Source: Streptosporangium sp. NBC_01756 (GTDB lineage Bacteria > Actinomycetota > Actinomycetes > Streptosporangiales > Streptosporangiaceae). From it: 64,000 bases of DNA. This document shows, piece by piece, positions 16,033-25,411 of this stretch. The position numbers and the translations under genes were made by a program. The notes under the pieces are model-generated. The model was not told the origin of the DNA. It did not search any database and was given only the letters and a program-made list of their open reading frames with translations. Every line of letters begins with the position of its first letter. The stretch's first letter is position 1. The DNA is taken from positions 1,488,001 through 1,552,000 of the forward strand of contig NZ_CP109130.1 of NCBI RefSeq assembly GCF_035917975.1, written 5' to 3'.

Positions 16033-19000
16033 CCCTGGACCTCCTCTTTCCTCTTACGGGTACGGCTCCGCAGAGCCTCGAATCCGACCAGGTCGTCGGG
16101 GAGCGCGTCGGGGACGTCGGCGTCGAACCGCGCCAGCACCCGCACGCGCATGGCGACGAGCGCGATGACCGCGATGGCCAGGCCGAAGCAGGCGTACATG
16201 AATCCGATGCCACGCCCCTCGCCGGTGCCGATCAGCGCTCCGACGGTGCCCGCCAGCGGCCCGTCCGGCGCGAGCAGCGGATCGAACAGGGCGGCGCCGT
16301 ACGGCGCGACCAGGCCGAAGCCGATGGGCAGGGTGGACCAGGCGACCAGGGTGTTGAGCGCGATGACCCGGCCGTGGAAGCGCTGCGGCACCTTGACCTG
16401 GATGATCGTGGCGTAGACGCCGTTGAGCAGGGTGAGGCAGAACGACATGCCGAAGGCGCCGGCCGCGATCAGCGGGAGGTTCTGCTGGACGCCGGTGACC
16501 ACGCAGAACACCGCGAGGGCGAGCGTGGCGAGCAGCACCCCGTACAGGCGCCGCCGCCGGGGGCCACCCCAGGCGGTCATCAGCAGGCCGCCGAGGAAGA
16601 CCCCGAGGCCTCCGGCGAACGCCACGGTGCCCACGTCGTCGAGCGTCGCGAACGACAGCACCAGCGGGGAGATCATCAGGAAGAGCGGCGACAGGAAGAC
16701 GTTGAGCACCGCGAAGAACACGAGCATGCCCCGGAAGCCGGGGTTGCCCCAGGAGTGGCGGACGCCGTTCATCATCTCGGCCACGACGCCCTCCCGGCGG
16801 CGCCACGGCATGGCGGCGGGGAACCGGACGCACAGCAGGACGGCCGTGGCGACGGCGTAGCTGGCCACGTCGATGGCGAGGATGCCGCCGAGCCCGATGG
16901 TGGCCATCAGGCCGGTCGCGATCAGCGGCACGATGAGCTGGGCCGTGCCGGTGGCCGTCTGCACGACGCCGTTGGCGTGCCCGAGGAACCGTTTGGGGAC
17001 GATCTGCGGGATCGCCGACGCGTACGCGAACCGCTGGAAGGTGAGCGCGACCGACAGGCAGGCCAGCAGCGGGTAGATGTGCCAGATCTCCAGGTTGTCG
17101 GTCCACAGCAGGACGCCCAGCGCGAGCTGGACGCCGCCGGCGGCGACGTCCCCGCAGAGCATGACCCTGCGCCGGTCGTAGCGGTCCACGATCGCCCCGG
17201 CGAGCGGCGCCACCAGCATGCCGGGCACCAGTCCCAGCACCGCGAACAGCGCGAACCTGGCCAGCGACCCGGTGGTCAGGTAGATCCAGATGGGGATCGC
17301 GAACTCGGTCAGCGCCGATCCGGTGATCGACACGAGCTGTCCCAGCGAGATCAGCAGGAACCGCCGCATGCTGGCCTGCGGCGCCTTCGTGCCACCGGCG
17401 AGCCCGGCCCCCGCCTCCCCCGGGGCCGCCTCCGGCTCCTCCGGCCGGACGAGCTTCAACGGAGTCCGCCCGGGGCGGACGGTCTCCGCCGGGGCCCCCT
17501 CGGCCCCGGTCTCCGCCGCCTGGATCTCCGCCGTGCCCGTCTCCCGGAGCCCGGTCTCCCCTGCTCCGGTACGGCGGGCGGCCCGGCCGTCGAGGCCCTG
17601 CAGCCACCAGGTGGACTCCTCGGTGCGCGCCAACGGCGCCGTCTCCCCCGAGGCGATGGCCCGGTGGGTCCCGGTGAGGATGTCGGCCAACTCTTCCGCC
17701 CGATATTTCACGAAAAAGTGTCCGGCCTCGTCGAGCACCACACAGGCGACCGTCTCCGACAGCCGCTGCCATTCGCGGTAGCGCTCCTGGTAGAACTCGG
17801 TCGCCGGGTCCCGCTCTCCCACCACCGAGATGACCGGCGCGCGGAACGGGTCGCCCTCCTCCTCGAACAGCCGGGTGAAGTAGCGCTCCGCCGTACGGGT
17901 GCCGTGGCGGCGGTTCTCGATGATCAGCTTGAGCTGGTCGCGCTCGAACTCCTCGACGTCGAGACCGGCGGCGGAGAGCGCGTTGATCCGGCCCTGGTCA
18001 CTGGTCATCCGGTCCATCAGCGTGCCGAGCCATCCCAGGCCGCGGCCCGGCCGCGCGAACGGGAACACGCCCCCCAGATAGATCGCGTCGATGTCGCGAC
18101 CGGCCGCCTCCAGGCGGCGGGCGATCTCCGCGATCAGCATGACGCCGAGGCCGCAGTGCCCGTAGAGCACCAGCGGGCCCTCGACCCCGGCGAGGATCTC
18201 CTCGGCGCATCCGTGCGCGACCTCGTCGAAGGGCCGGGCCTGCTCCCCCAGTTCGTGGCCGGGGACCGCGACCGAGTGGAGCGCCCAGTCGGCGGGGAGG
18301 GCGTCGGCCAGCGGCTGGTAGACGACCGCGCTGCCGCCGCCGAACGGCACGCACACCAGGGAGGAGGTCGCGGCGCGGGCCGGGGTGAGCCGGTGCAGCA
18401 GCCGGCGCGGCCCGTCGTCGCCGGCCTCCAGCAGCCGGGCCAGGTCCCTGACCGTGCGGTGCTTGAACAGCTCCAGCACGGTGAGCGTGCGTTCGGGGAC
18501 CTCCTTGCGCAGCCGGGCGATCACCCTCATGGCGAGCAGGGAGTGACCACCCAGGTCGAAGAAGTCGTCGAGCGCGCCGACCCGGTCCATGTCGAGGATG
18601 TCCGCCCAGACCGCGGCGACCGCCTGCTCCAGGCCGGGCTCCGGCGGCACGTATTCGCCGGCGGGGCTCTCGGTCTCGGTCTCCGGCTCCGGCAGCTTCG
18701 AGCGGTCCACCTTGCCGTGGGACTTCAGCGGCAGCTCGTCCAGCCACAGGTAGCGGACCGGGATCATGTAGTCCGGGAGGCGGTCTGCCAGCCACGCCCG
18801 CACCTCGCCGGCCGCCGCCCCGGCGGTCCCGGACAGGTAGGCGACCAGCCGCCCGCCCCGCAGCTCCACCACCGCCTGTGTGACCCCGGGGAAGTCCCCG
18901 AGCACCGACTCCACCTCACCCAGCTCGACCCGGTAGCCGCGGATCTTCACCTGGAGGTCGCGGCGCCCGAGGAACTCCAGTTCTCCGCCGGGCAGCCAGC

Positions 19001-21584
19001 GGCCGAGGTCTCCGGTCCGGTACATCCGGTCGCCGGGCCCGCCGTCCGGGTCGGGCAGGAAGCGGTCCGCGGTGAGTCCCGGCCGGCCCAGGTAGCCGCG
19101 GGCGAGGCGGTCGCCGCCCAGATGGATCTCTCCGGGGACGCCGACCGGCACCGGCCGCAGATTCCCGTCGAGCACGTGGACGCGGGCACCGGGCAGCGGC
19201 GACCCGATCGGCAGCGCCGTCCCGGCGCCGGTGTCCGCGGCGCCGGTGACGCCCGGCTCGACGGCGTAGGTGGTGATGCCGACGGTGGCCTCGGTGGGTC
19301 CGTAGTGGTTGACCACCCGGCACCGCCCCACCGCCGCCAGCCCGGCCGCCCAGCCGCGCGGCGCGGCCTCGCCGCCGAGGATCAGCAGCCTGCGGGGCAG
19401 CAGCTCGGCCGGGGCGGTGTCGGCGAGCAGCGCCGCCAGGTGGGAGGGGGTGATCTTCAGGTAGTCGATGCCGTGCGCGCGGAAGTAGGCGGCCAGCTCG
19501 GGGCCCGCCGTACGGGACGGGATGAGGTGGAGCGCGCCGCCGGTCATCAGGCACAGGTAGAAGACGGTGACGCCGAAGTCGAAGGCGAGCGACTGCAGCA
19601 GCCCGAACGCCCCGCCCGGCTCCACCTCCAGCCGCTCCCGCACGCCGGCGAGGTAGACCATCACCTGCCGGTGCTGGACCGCCACGCCCTTGGGCCGCCC
19701 GGTGGTCCCGGAGGTGTAGATGACGTAGGCCAGGTCGTCGGGCGTGACACCGCTGTCCACCGGCCCGGTGTCCGCCTCGTCGAGGTCGTCCGGGAGGACG
19801 GCGGGCAGGTCGTCCGGCAGCCGGTCCCGGAGTCCGGCGGTGGTGACGACCGCCCGTGCCCCGGCGTCGGACAGCACGTAGGCGAGCCGGTCGGCGGGGT
19901 GGTCGGGGTCGAGCGGGAGGTAGGCGGCGCCGGCCTTGAGCACGCCGAGCACCGCGACGGCCAGCTCGGCGGACTGCTCCAGGCAGATCGCGACCCGGTC
20001 GTCCGGGCCGATGCCCCGCCGTCGCAGCAGGTGCCCGAGCCGGTTCGACCGCCGGTCCAGCTCCGCGTAGGTGAGCGAGGTACCGCCGGCGACGACCGCG
20101 ACGGCGTCGGGCGTCCGTTCGGCCTGCGCGCGGACGGCCCCGTGCAGCAGGCCGCTCCCGGTGAGCGTCACGGGTTCGGACCGGCCGAAGGCCGCCACCC
20201 GGCGGCGCTCGTCCGCCGGGAGCAGCTCCAGCTCGGAGATCCGCGCGCCGGGGTCGGCCACGATCGACCGCAGCAGGCTCTCGAAGCACGCGGCCATCCG
20301 CTCGACCGTGGCCGGGCGGAACAGCGCGGTGCTGTAGGTGAGGTTGCCGCGCAGCCCCTCGGGGGTCTCGAACAGGTAGAGGGCGAGGTCGAACCGGCTG
20401 GCGGTGGTCTCGACGGGGAAGGCGGACATGGTCAGGCCGGGGGTGCGCAGCGGCGCCGAGCGGTAGTTCTGCAGGGCGAACATGACCTGGAACACCGGTG
20501 ACCGGCTGACGTCGCGCTCCACGGCCAGCTCGTTGACGAGCCGGTCGAAGGGGAGTTCCTGGTGGGCGTAGGCGTCCAGCGCCGTCTCCCGGACCCGGGC
20601 GAGGAGTTCGGCGAACGTCGGGTCGCCCGACAGGTCGGCGCGCATCGGCAGCGAGTTGATGAACACGCCGACCACCCGTTCCAGCTCGGGCAGGTCCCGC
20701 CCCGAGACCGGCGAGCCGACCGCGAACTCCTCCTGCCCGCTGTAACGGGCGAGCAGCACCTCGAAGACCGCCAGCAGCGTCATGTACGGCGTCGCACCGT
20801 GGGCCAGCCCGAGCGCGGTGACCGCGTCGCCGAGCCCGGCGTCCAGCGCCAGCCCCCGCACGGCGCCCTCCCACCGCTGCTCGGCCGGGCGTGGCAGGTC
20901 GGTGGGGAGCTCCAGTGACGGCAGCCCGTCCAGGTGTTCCCGCCAGTAGCGGATCTCGCGGTCGTAGGCGCGGTCACGCTGCCAGTACGCGTAGTCGCCG
21001 TAGCGCACCGGAACCGGCGGGAGCTCCGCCTTCCGGCCCGTCCGGTGGGCGGCGTGCAGGGTGAGGAGTTCCTCCATGACGATGTCGCAGGACCAGCCGT
21101 CGGTGACGGCGTGGTGCATGGTGAGCAGCAGCACGTGGTCCAGCGGGCCGAGCCGGACCAGGAGCAGCCGGAGCAGGGGCCCCGCGGCCAGGTCGAAGGG
21201 GCGGGCCAGCTCCCGCTCGATCAGGGCGAGCTCGTCGGTGGACCGCAGCTCCGCCCTCGGCTCGTCGTCGACGACGAGCTCCGGGCCGCCGTCCTCGGTG
21301 GTGCGCAGGCGCGTGCGCAGGCTCTCATGCCGGGCGGTGACCTCGGTGAGGGCGACGGCGAGCGCCTCCTCGTCGATCTCGCCTTCCAGCCTGGCCGCGA
21401 ACGCCACGGTGTAGGCGGCCGTCCCCGGGGCGTACTGCTCCAGGAACCACAGCCGCTCCTGTGCCGGGGAGAGCGGCGGCGCGCTGCCGGGCGGACGCGG
21501 CGGGATGGCCGCGGCGACGGTACGGCCGGCGAGCCGCTGGGCGAGCAGCGCCTGTTTGGCGGGCGACAGGCTGGTGTGCGTCAC
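16029..21584 (-). CDS. NRPS C-A-T-TE fused to an MFS exporter
   Basis: 1851-aa chimera. Condensation 30-460 (MHHAVTDG); adenylation 480-980 ([24 protein letters not shown]) with code D-F-T-K-I-G-H-V-G, close to Asp codes; carrier Ser1015 in [10 protein letters not shown]; thioesterase about 1070-1320 with nucleophile Cys1144 in YGHCGLG, plus GERDP and AGHFF as Asp and His; an Ala/Glu/Thr-rich linker; then from residue 1406 a complete major facilitator domain of about 12 helices (GRTP linker, [19 protein letters not shown] loop). First gene of the operon; GTG start with GGAGG six bases upstream. It would add the last residue, release the product and export it. Confidence 0.93.
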   Translation of the reverse strand: MTHTSLSPAKQALLAQRLAGRTVAAAIPPRPPGSAPPLSPAQERLWFLEQYAPGTAAYTVAFAARLEGEIDEEALAVALTEVTARHESLRTRLRTTEDGGPELVVDDEPRAELRSTDELALIERELARPFDLAAGPLLRLLLVRLGPLDHVLLLTMHHAVTDGWSCDIVMEELLTLHAAHRTGRKAELPPVPVRYGDYAYWQRDRAYDREIRYWREHLDGLPSLELPTDLPRPAEQRWEGAVRGLALDAGLGDAVTALGLAHGATPYMTLLAVFEVLLARYSGQEEFAVGSPVSGRDLPELERVVGVFINSLPMRADLSGDPTFAELLARVRETALDAYAHQELPFDRLVNELAVERDVSRSPVFQVMFALQNYRSAPLRTPGLTMSAFPVETTASRFDLALYLFETPEGLRGNLTYSTALFRPATVERMAACFESLLRSIVADPGARISELELLPADERRRVAAFGRSEPVTLTGSGLLHGAVRAQAERTPDAVAVVAGGTSLTYAELDRRSNRLGHLLRRRGIGPDDRVAICLEQSAELAVAVLGVLKAGAAYLPLDPDHPADRLAYVLSDAGARAVVTTAGLRDRLPDDLPAVLPDDLDEADTGPVDSGVTPDDLAYVIYTSGTTGRPKGVAVQHRQVMVYLAGVRERLEVEPGGAFGLLQSLAFDFGVTVFYLCLMTGGALHLIPSRTAGPELAAYFRAHGIDYLKITPSHLAALLADTAPAELLPRRLLILGGEAAPRGWAAGLAAVGRCRVVNHYGPTEATVGITTYAVEPGVTGAADTGAGTALPIGSPLPGARVHVLDGNLRPVPVGVPGEIHLGGDRLARGYLGRPGLTADRFLPDPDGGPGDRMYRTGDLGRWLPGGELEFLGRRDLQVKIRGYRVELGEVESVLGDFPGVTQAVVELRGGRLVAYLSGTAGAAAGEVRAWLADRLPDYMIPVRYLWLDELPLKSHGKVDRSKLPEPETETESPAGEYVPPEPGLEQAVAAVWADILDMDRVGALDDFFDLGGHSLLAMRVIARLRKEVPERTLTVLELFKHRTVRDLARLLEAGDDGPRRLLHRLTPARAATSSLVCVPFGGGSAVVYQPLADALPADWALHSVAVPGHELGEQARPFDEVAHGCAEEILAGVEGPLVLYGHCGLGVMLIAEIARRLEAAGRDIDAIYLGGVFPFARPGRGLGWLGTLMDRMTSDQGRINALSAAGLDVEEFERDQLKLIIENRRHGTRTAERYFTRLFEEEGDPFRAPVISVVGERDPATEFYQERYREWQRLSETVACVVLDEAGHFFVKYRAEELADILTGTHRAIASGETAPLARTEESTWWLQGLDGRAARRTGAGETGLRETGTAEIQAAETGAEGAPAETVRPGRTPLKLVRPEEPEAAPGEAGAGLAGGTKAPQASMRRFLLISLGQLVSITGSALTEFAIPIWIYLTTGSLARFALFAVLGLVPGMLVAPLAGAIVDRYDRRRVMLCGDVAAGGVQLALGVLLWTDNLEIWHIYPLLACLSVALTFQRFAYASAIPQIVPKRFLGHANGVVQTATGTAQLIVPLIATGLMATIGLGGILAIDVASYAVATAVLLCVRFPAAMPWRRREGVVAEMMNGVRHSWGNPGFRGMLVFFAVLNVFLSPLFLMISPLVLSFATLDDVGTVAFAGGLGVFLGGLLMTAWGGPRRRRLYGVLLATLALAVFCVVTGVQQNLPLIAAGAFGMSFCLTLLNGVYATIIQVKVPQRFHGRVIALNTLVAWSTLPIGFGLVAPYGAALFDPLLAPDGPLAGTVGALIGTGEGRGIGFMYACFGLAIAVIALVAMRVRVLARFDADVPDALPDDLVGFEALRSRTRKRKEEVQG

Positions 21585-21818
21585 GGCACCTCCGTGCGGG
21601 CGGGGGGAACATCCGTCGTTCCCCGGCGGTGGTGGAAGGGCTCGCCCTCGTGGGCGGCTCCATGACGACCGGCTGGGCCGCCGCCCGAGGGCGGTCCGAT
21701 CCGGTGACGTGAAGACGAGCGGCGCGGAATTCCTCCAGCACCGGGGGTGCGGACGCGCCGGCGGAACGGTTGATCCCGTCGGCGCGGTACTGCGGTCGCG
21801 CGAAGGAACATGGTGGCA

Positions 21819-21868
21819 TGGGAACGCTCCCACGGAGGAGGCTAAGGATTACGCGCTAAATTCGTCAA
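21819..21868 (-). promoter_or_regulatory. NRPS operon promoter with CebR-like operator
   Basis: On the minus strand TTGACG (21863-21868) and TAGCCT (21839-21844) are 18 bp apart. Directly downstream, 21819-21832 reads TGGGAACGCTCCCA on the plus strand, a 14-bp palindrome with one mismatch from the CebR consensus TGGGAGCGCTCCCA. A repressor here would cover the transcription start. Confidence 0.65.
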
Positions 21869-21982
21869 GGTTTCAGGATTGTTTTCGGTCTTGACAAACT
21901 GAAACTTTCTGACGTTTAGTCAATAACCGCAGGCAGGGGTAGGTCGCAAGGGTTTTCGGATCGGATCGGCCGGATTTCCTGA

Positions 21983-22029
21983 TTGACAGTGATCCCGGCG
22001 ACTCCTACGCTCCGCTGGGAGCGCTCCCA
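21983..22029 (+). promoter_or_regulatory. 2-oxoacid dehydrogenase operon promoter with perfect CebR-type operator
   Basis: TTGACA (21983-21988), 17 bp spacer and TACGCT (22006-22011) make a near-consensus actinobacterial housekeeping promoter. The perfect palindrome TGGGAGCGCTCCCA at 22016-22029 overlaps the predicted start. It is identical to the operator known for CebR, the cello-oligosaccharide-responsive LacI repressor of Streptomyces. Confidence 0.72.
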
Positions 22030-22092
22030 TGCTGTCGTGTCATCCGACGGCCGAGCGTGTCATCCCCGGTCGCCGACGCCAGGAGCGCACAC

Positions 22093-23022
22093 GTGATCGT
22101 CACCGCACCCATGCCCTCGGGCCAGCGGAACGCACCGTCCCCACCGGCGGACGAGGATCTGGAACTCCTCCTCCTCATCCGGCATTTCGAGCTCGCCCTG
22201 CTCAGGCTCTTCGAGGCGGGTGAGCTGAGCGGGACCACCCACACCTGCCTGGGGCAGGAGTACGTCCCGGTCGCGCTGAAACCGCTGCTGCAGGAGGACG
22301 ACCACGTCTTCAGCAACCACCGCGGCCACGGCCACTTCCTCGCCCGGCACGCCGAGCCGTACGGGCTGCTCGCCGAGATCATGGGCCGGGAGGGCGCGCT
22401 CTGCGCGGGGGTGGGCGGCAGCCAGCACATCTACCACCACCGGTTCCTGTCCACCGGCGTCCAGGGCGAGAGCCTGCCCGTCGCGGTCGGCGTGGCGCTC
22501 AAGCTGAAGGGGACCGGCGCTCTGGCCTGCGTCTACATCGGCGACGGCACCTGGGGAGAGGGCTCGGTCTACGAGGCGCTCAACATGGCCCAGCTCTGGC
22601 GGGTCCCGCTGCTGGTCGTCGTCGAGCACAACGGGATCGCCCAGTCGACCCCGACCGCCGCGCAGATGTCGGGCGGCATCGCCGCCCGCGCCGCCGCGTT
22701 CGACGTCCTGCACCACCGCATCACCTCCACCGAGGTCGACGAGATCCGCGCCGAACTGGCCCCCCTGGTCGGCGTCGTCCGCGGGGACTCCCGGCCGCTG
22801 GTCGCCGAGTTCGTCACCCACCGGCTCGGCCCGCACAGCAAGGGCGACGACACCAGGACCGCCGAGGAGATCGCGCTGGCGGACGGCCACGACTGGTACG
22901 CCCGCTACGCACGGATGTTCCCCGACCCCTTCGCCCGCATCGACCGGGAGCGGCGCGAACTGGTCGAGCGGATCGCGGCAGAGGTCGCGGCCCGCCCTCC
23001 GTCGGTGTGGGAGCGGCCGTGA
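22093..23022 (+). CDS. 2-oxoacid dehydrogenase E1 component, alpha subunit
   Basis: 309 aa with the thiamine diphosphate motif GDGTWGEGSVYEALN followed by VEHN at the expected distance, and the conserved SNHRGHGHFLA, GGSQHIY and GVQGESLPVAVG segments. It decarboxylates a 2-oxo acid and, with the beta subunit, passes the acyl group to a lipoyl E2. Start GTG at 22093 is chosen because AGGAG lies seven bases upstream; an in-frame GTG at 22057 lacks such a site. The stop overlaps the beta-subunit GTG. Small (about 310 aa) alpha subunits of this type are like acetoin/pyruvate dehydrogenase. Pyruvate, acetoin or a branched 2-oxo acid are all possible substrates. Confidence 0.9.
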   Translation: MIVTAPMPSGQRNAPSPPADEDLELLLLIRHFELALLRLFEAGELSGTTHTCLGQEYVPVALKPLLQEDDHVFSNHRGHGHFLARHAEPYGLLAEIMGREGALCAGVGGSQHIYHHRFLSTGVQGESLPVAVGVALKLKGTGALACVYIGDGTWGEGSVYEALNMAQLWRVPLLVVVEHNGIAQSTPTAAQMSGGIAARAAAFDVLHHRITSTEVDEIRAELAPLVGVVRGDSRPLVAEFVTHRLGPHSKGDDTRTAEEIALADGHDWYARYARMFPDPFARIDRERRELVERIAAEVAARPPSVWERP

Positions 23023-24005
23023 CCCGCGTCTCGGAACACCTCAACCGGGCCCTGCACGACCTGATGGAGGCCGACCCGCACCTGCACATCCTCGGCGAGG
23101 ACATCTCCGACCCGTACGGCGGAGCCTTCAAGGTCACCAAAGGCCTGTCCACCAGGTTCGGCACCCGGGTGCGGTCCACCCCGCTGAGCGAGGGCGCGAT
23201 CACCGGGGTCGGGGCCGGCCTCGCCCTGGCCGGGGACCGGGCGATCGTCGAGATCATGTTCGCCGACTTCGTCGCGCTCTCCTTCGACCAGCTGGTGAAC
23301 TTCGCCGCCAAGTCCACCTCCATGTACGGCCGGCCGGTGCCGATCCCGCTGGTGGTCCGCTGCCCCTCGGGGGGCAACCGGGGCTACGGCCCCACGCACA
23401 GCCAGAGCCCGCAGAAGCACTTCATCGGCGTCCCCGGACTCGCCCTGTTCGAGATGACCCCCTTCCACGACGCGGGCGAGCTGTTCACCCGGATGTTCGC
23501 ACTCGGGCGGCCCTGCCTGTTCTTCGAGGACAAGGTCCTCTACACCCGGCGGATGTACTCCGGCGGGGTCGTGGACGACCTGTTCCGCTACGAGCTCGAC
23601 GGCGACGTCGCCCGGGTCTTCCTCGACGGCGTGACCGAACCCGACTGCACGCTCATCGCGTCCGGCGGCATGACCCACCGGGCGCTCTCCGCCATGCGCG
23701 CCCTGCTCCTGGAGCAGGACCTGGCCTGCGAACTGCTGGTGCCCGCCCGGCTCCACCCCCTCCCCGAACTCCCCGGCCTGGAGCGCGCCCGGCACGTGTG
23801 CGTCGTCGAGGACGGCTCGGAGGGCGGAACCTGGGGGGCGGAGGTCGCACGGCTGCTCTACCCCCGGCTCTGGTCCGGCCTGCGCCGCCCCATCAGCCTG
23901 ATCAGCGCGGCCGACAGCGTCATCCCGGCCGCTCCCCACCTGGAGCGCGAGGTCCTCGTCCAGGCCGGCCGGATCCAGCAGACGATCATGGAGGCCCTGT
24001 CGTGA
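23019..24005 (+). CDS. 2-oxoacid dehydrogenase E1 component, beta subunit
   Basis: 328 aa matching the transketolase-like beta subunit: GEDISDPYGGAFKVTKGL near residue 30, PLSEGAITGVGAGLAL, MFADFVALSFDQLVNFAAK and RCPSGGNRGYGPTHSQSPQ are all conserved, and the C-terminal transketolase domain (about 200-320) is complete. GTG start in a GTGA overlap with the alpha subunit, and a GTGA overlap with E2 downstream, so the three genes are translated as a unit. Forms the E1 heterotetramer. Confidence 0.92.
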   Translation: MTRVSEHLNRALHDLMEADPHLHILGEDISDPYGGAFKVTKGLSTRFGTRVRSTPLSEGAITGVGAGLALAGDRAIVEIMFADFVALSFDQLVNFAAKSTSMYGRPVPIPLVVRCPSGGNRGYGPTHSQSPQKHFIGVPGLALFEMTPFHDAGELFTRMFALGRPCLFFEDKVLYTRRMYSGGVVDDLFRYELDGDVARVFLDGVTEPDCTLIASGGMTHRALSAMRALLLEQDLACELLVPARLHPLPELPGLERARHVCVVEDGSEGGTWGAEVARLLYPRLWSGLRRPISLISAADSVIPAAPHLEREVLVQAGRIQQTIMEALS

Positions 24006-25285
24006 ACGAGATCCGGGTGCCCAAGCTCAACAACAACGACGCCGCCTACCTGCTGGTGGAGTGGACGGCCGAGGACGGCCAGGCCGTGCGCGCCGGGGAG
24101 CCGCTCGCGGTGCTGGAGACCTCCAAGGCCGCCGAGGAGCTGGCCGCCGAGGAGGACGGAACACTGCAGCGTCTGCTGGAGGCGGGGGCCGAGTGCGCCC
24201 CCGGCCAGCTGATCGCCCGGCTGCTGGCCGCCGGCGAAGAGCCGGGGCTCCCGGCCGGGGTGGGGTCCCCCGGCCGGGAACCCCTCTCCACGGTCGCCCG
24301 CCACCCGGCGGAGGAACAGGAGGAGATCGTCGTCACCGCGCCGGCCCGGCTGCTGATGGACGAGCGCGGCATCTCCATGGCGCAGTTGCGGGGCCTGGGC
24401 AAGAAGGTGATCAGGCGGACCGACCTGGAGGGGCTCAACCGGACCGGCCCTCCCCCGGCCGAACGGGACGGCCACCGGCAGCTCACCCCGTCCCCGGCCG
24501 GGCCGGGCACCTCCAGCGTGCTCCCCCTTCCTTCAGCGGAACAGGACGCCCCGGGCCCGGCCGCCCCGTCGCTGACCGGACCGGCCGAACCGGGCGACCC
24601 CACACTGATCGAGCTGTCCCGCGCCCAGCGGCGGATCGCCGAGGTGGTGGAGCGGTCGCACCGTGACATCCCCGCCGCGTTCACCGTCATGAGAGTGGAC
24701 GTGACGGACGCGCTGCTGTTCGCCCGCCAGGAGACCAGGCGGCTGCGCGCCCTCATCGGCATCCCCGAACTGCTGGTGGCGGCGACCGGCCGGCTGCTCG
24801 ACCGCTTCCCCCTCTTCTTCGCCACGCCGGTCGACGACCGCAGCGTCCGCCGGGCGGCGACGGCGGGGGTCGGCGTGACCGTCGACGTGGGCAGGGGGAT
24901 GTCCGTACCGGTGGTGCGGGACGCGGGACGGCGCCCGCTGGAGGAGATCGCCCGTGACCTCACCCGGTTCCGTCAGACCGCGCTGAACGGGACCTTCCGG
25001 GAGTCCGACCTGCAGGGCGGCACCATCATCGTCACCCTGCACGCCGACGCCGCGGTCGTCCTGGCCGTCCCCGTCGTCTTCCCCGGCCAGATCTGCGCGC
25101 TGTCGCTCACCGCCCCGCGACCGGAGGTCGTGGAGACCCGCGACGGCGGCTTCGCCGTACGGAAGGTGGTCAACCTGGGCCTCGCCTACGACCACCGGTA
25201 CGTCAACGGCCGCGAGTCGGCCGAGTTCCTCGGCGCGCTCAGAACCGCTCTCGAAACCTCCGGTGACGGCGCCCCCCGCCGGTGA
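24002..25285 (+). CDS. 2-oxoacid dehydrogenase E2 component (lipoyl acyltransferase)
   Basis: 427 aa: lipoyl domain (1-80) with the attachment Lys42 in ETSKA; a peripheral subunit-binding domain near residues 105-145 (TAPARLLMDERGISMAQLRG); a Pro/Gly-rich linker; catalytic domain (200-427). The acyltransferase motif normally DHRxxDG reads DHRYVNG: His398 is kept but the Asp is Asn402. A real E2 with lipoyl domain, not just a catalytic fragment. No E3 (dihydrolipoyl dehydrogenase) gene follows, so E3 must come from elsewhere, or the acyl group is delivered by a non-redox route. Last gene of the CebR-box operon. Confidence 0.9.
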   Translation: MNEIRVPKLNNNDAAYLLVEWTAEDGQAVRAGEPLAVLETSKAAEELAAEEDGTLQRLLEAGAECAPGQLIARLLAAGEEPGLPAGVGSPGREPLSTVARHPAEEQEEIVVTAPARLLMDERGISMAQLRGLGKKVIRRTDLEGLNRTGPPPAERDGHRQLTPSPAGPGTSSVLPLPSAEQDAPGPAAPSLTGPAEPGDPTLIELSRAQRRIAEVVERSHRDIPAAFTVMRVDVTDALLFARQETRRLRALIGIPELLVAATGRLLDRFPLFFATPVDDRSVRRAATAGVGVTVDVGRGMSVPVVRDAGRRPLEEIARDLTRFRQTALNGTFRESDLQGGTIIVTLHADAAVVLAVPVVFPGQICALSLTAPRPEVVETRDGGFAVRKVVNLGLAYDHRYVNGRESAEFLGALRTALETSGDGAPRR

Positions 25286-25301
25286 GCCCGACCGGCCGCC
25301 G

Positions 25302-25321
25302 GTCCCGACCCCCACCGGGAC
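25302..25321 (+). terminator. Possible weak terminator after the E2 gene
   Basis: GTCCCG (25302-25307) and CGGGAC (25316-25321) form a 6-bp stem with an 8-base C/A-rich loop 16 bases after the E2 stop codon. No T tract follows, which is common in high-GC actinobacteria but makes the call weak. Confidence 0.3.
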
Positions 25322-25411
25322 GCACAGCCACCGGACCGCCCGGTTTCCCGGGGGAAGGCGGCGATGGGAGCATTGCCGGGTAATGACGAACCCGACGGAA
25401 GGCCACCACCG

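Larger units (their letters stand above)
21585..22092. other. Divergent control region of the NRPS and 2-oxoacid dehydrogenase operons
   Basis: 508 bp without a gene. It is locally AT-rich between 21840 and 21990, unlike the flanks. It contains one promoter in each direction, each followed at once by a TGGGA(G/A)CGCTCCCA palindrome, and a further sequence GAAACTTTC (21901-21909) with the same GAAA-N-TTTC core as the operators near the LacI gene. A second TTGACA (21891-21896) with TTTAGT 18 bp downstream may be an additional plus-strand promoter. The NRPS leader is about 250 nt, the dehydrogenase leader about 75 nt. Confidence 0.7.

Noticed and set aside
16374..20501. Very long open frame of 1375 codons on the plus strand
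   Set aside because: It lies opposite the NRPS gene, is made of Gln/Arg/Gly/Asp-rich sequence without domains, and is the usual antisense shadow of a high-GC gene.
3867..21584. Searched for an epimerisation domain or second thioesterase in the NRPS operon
   Set aside because: No such domain was found in any of the nine proteins, so D-residues are not supported unless a condensation domain is of a dual type.
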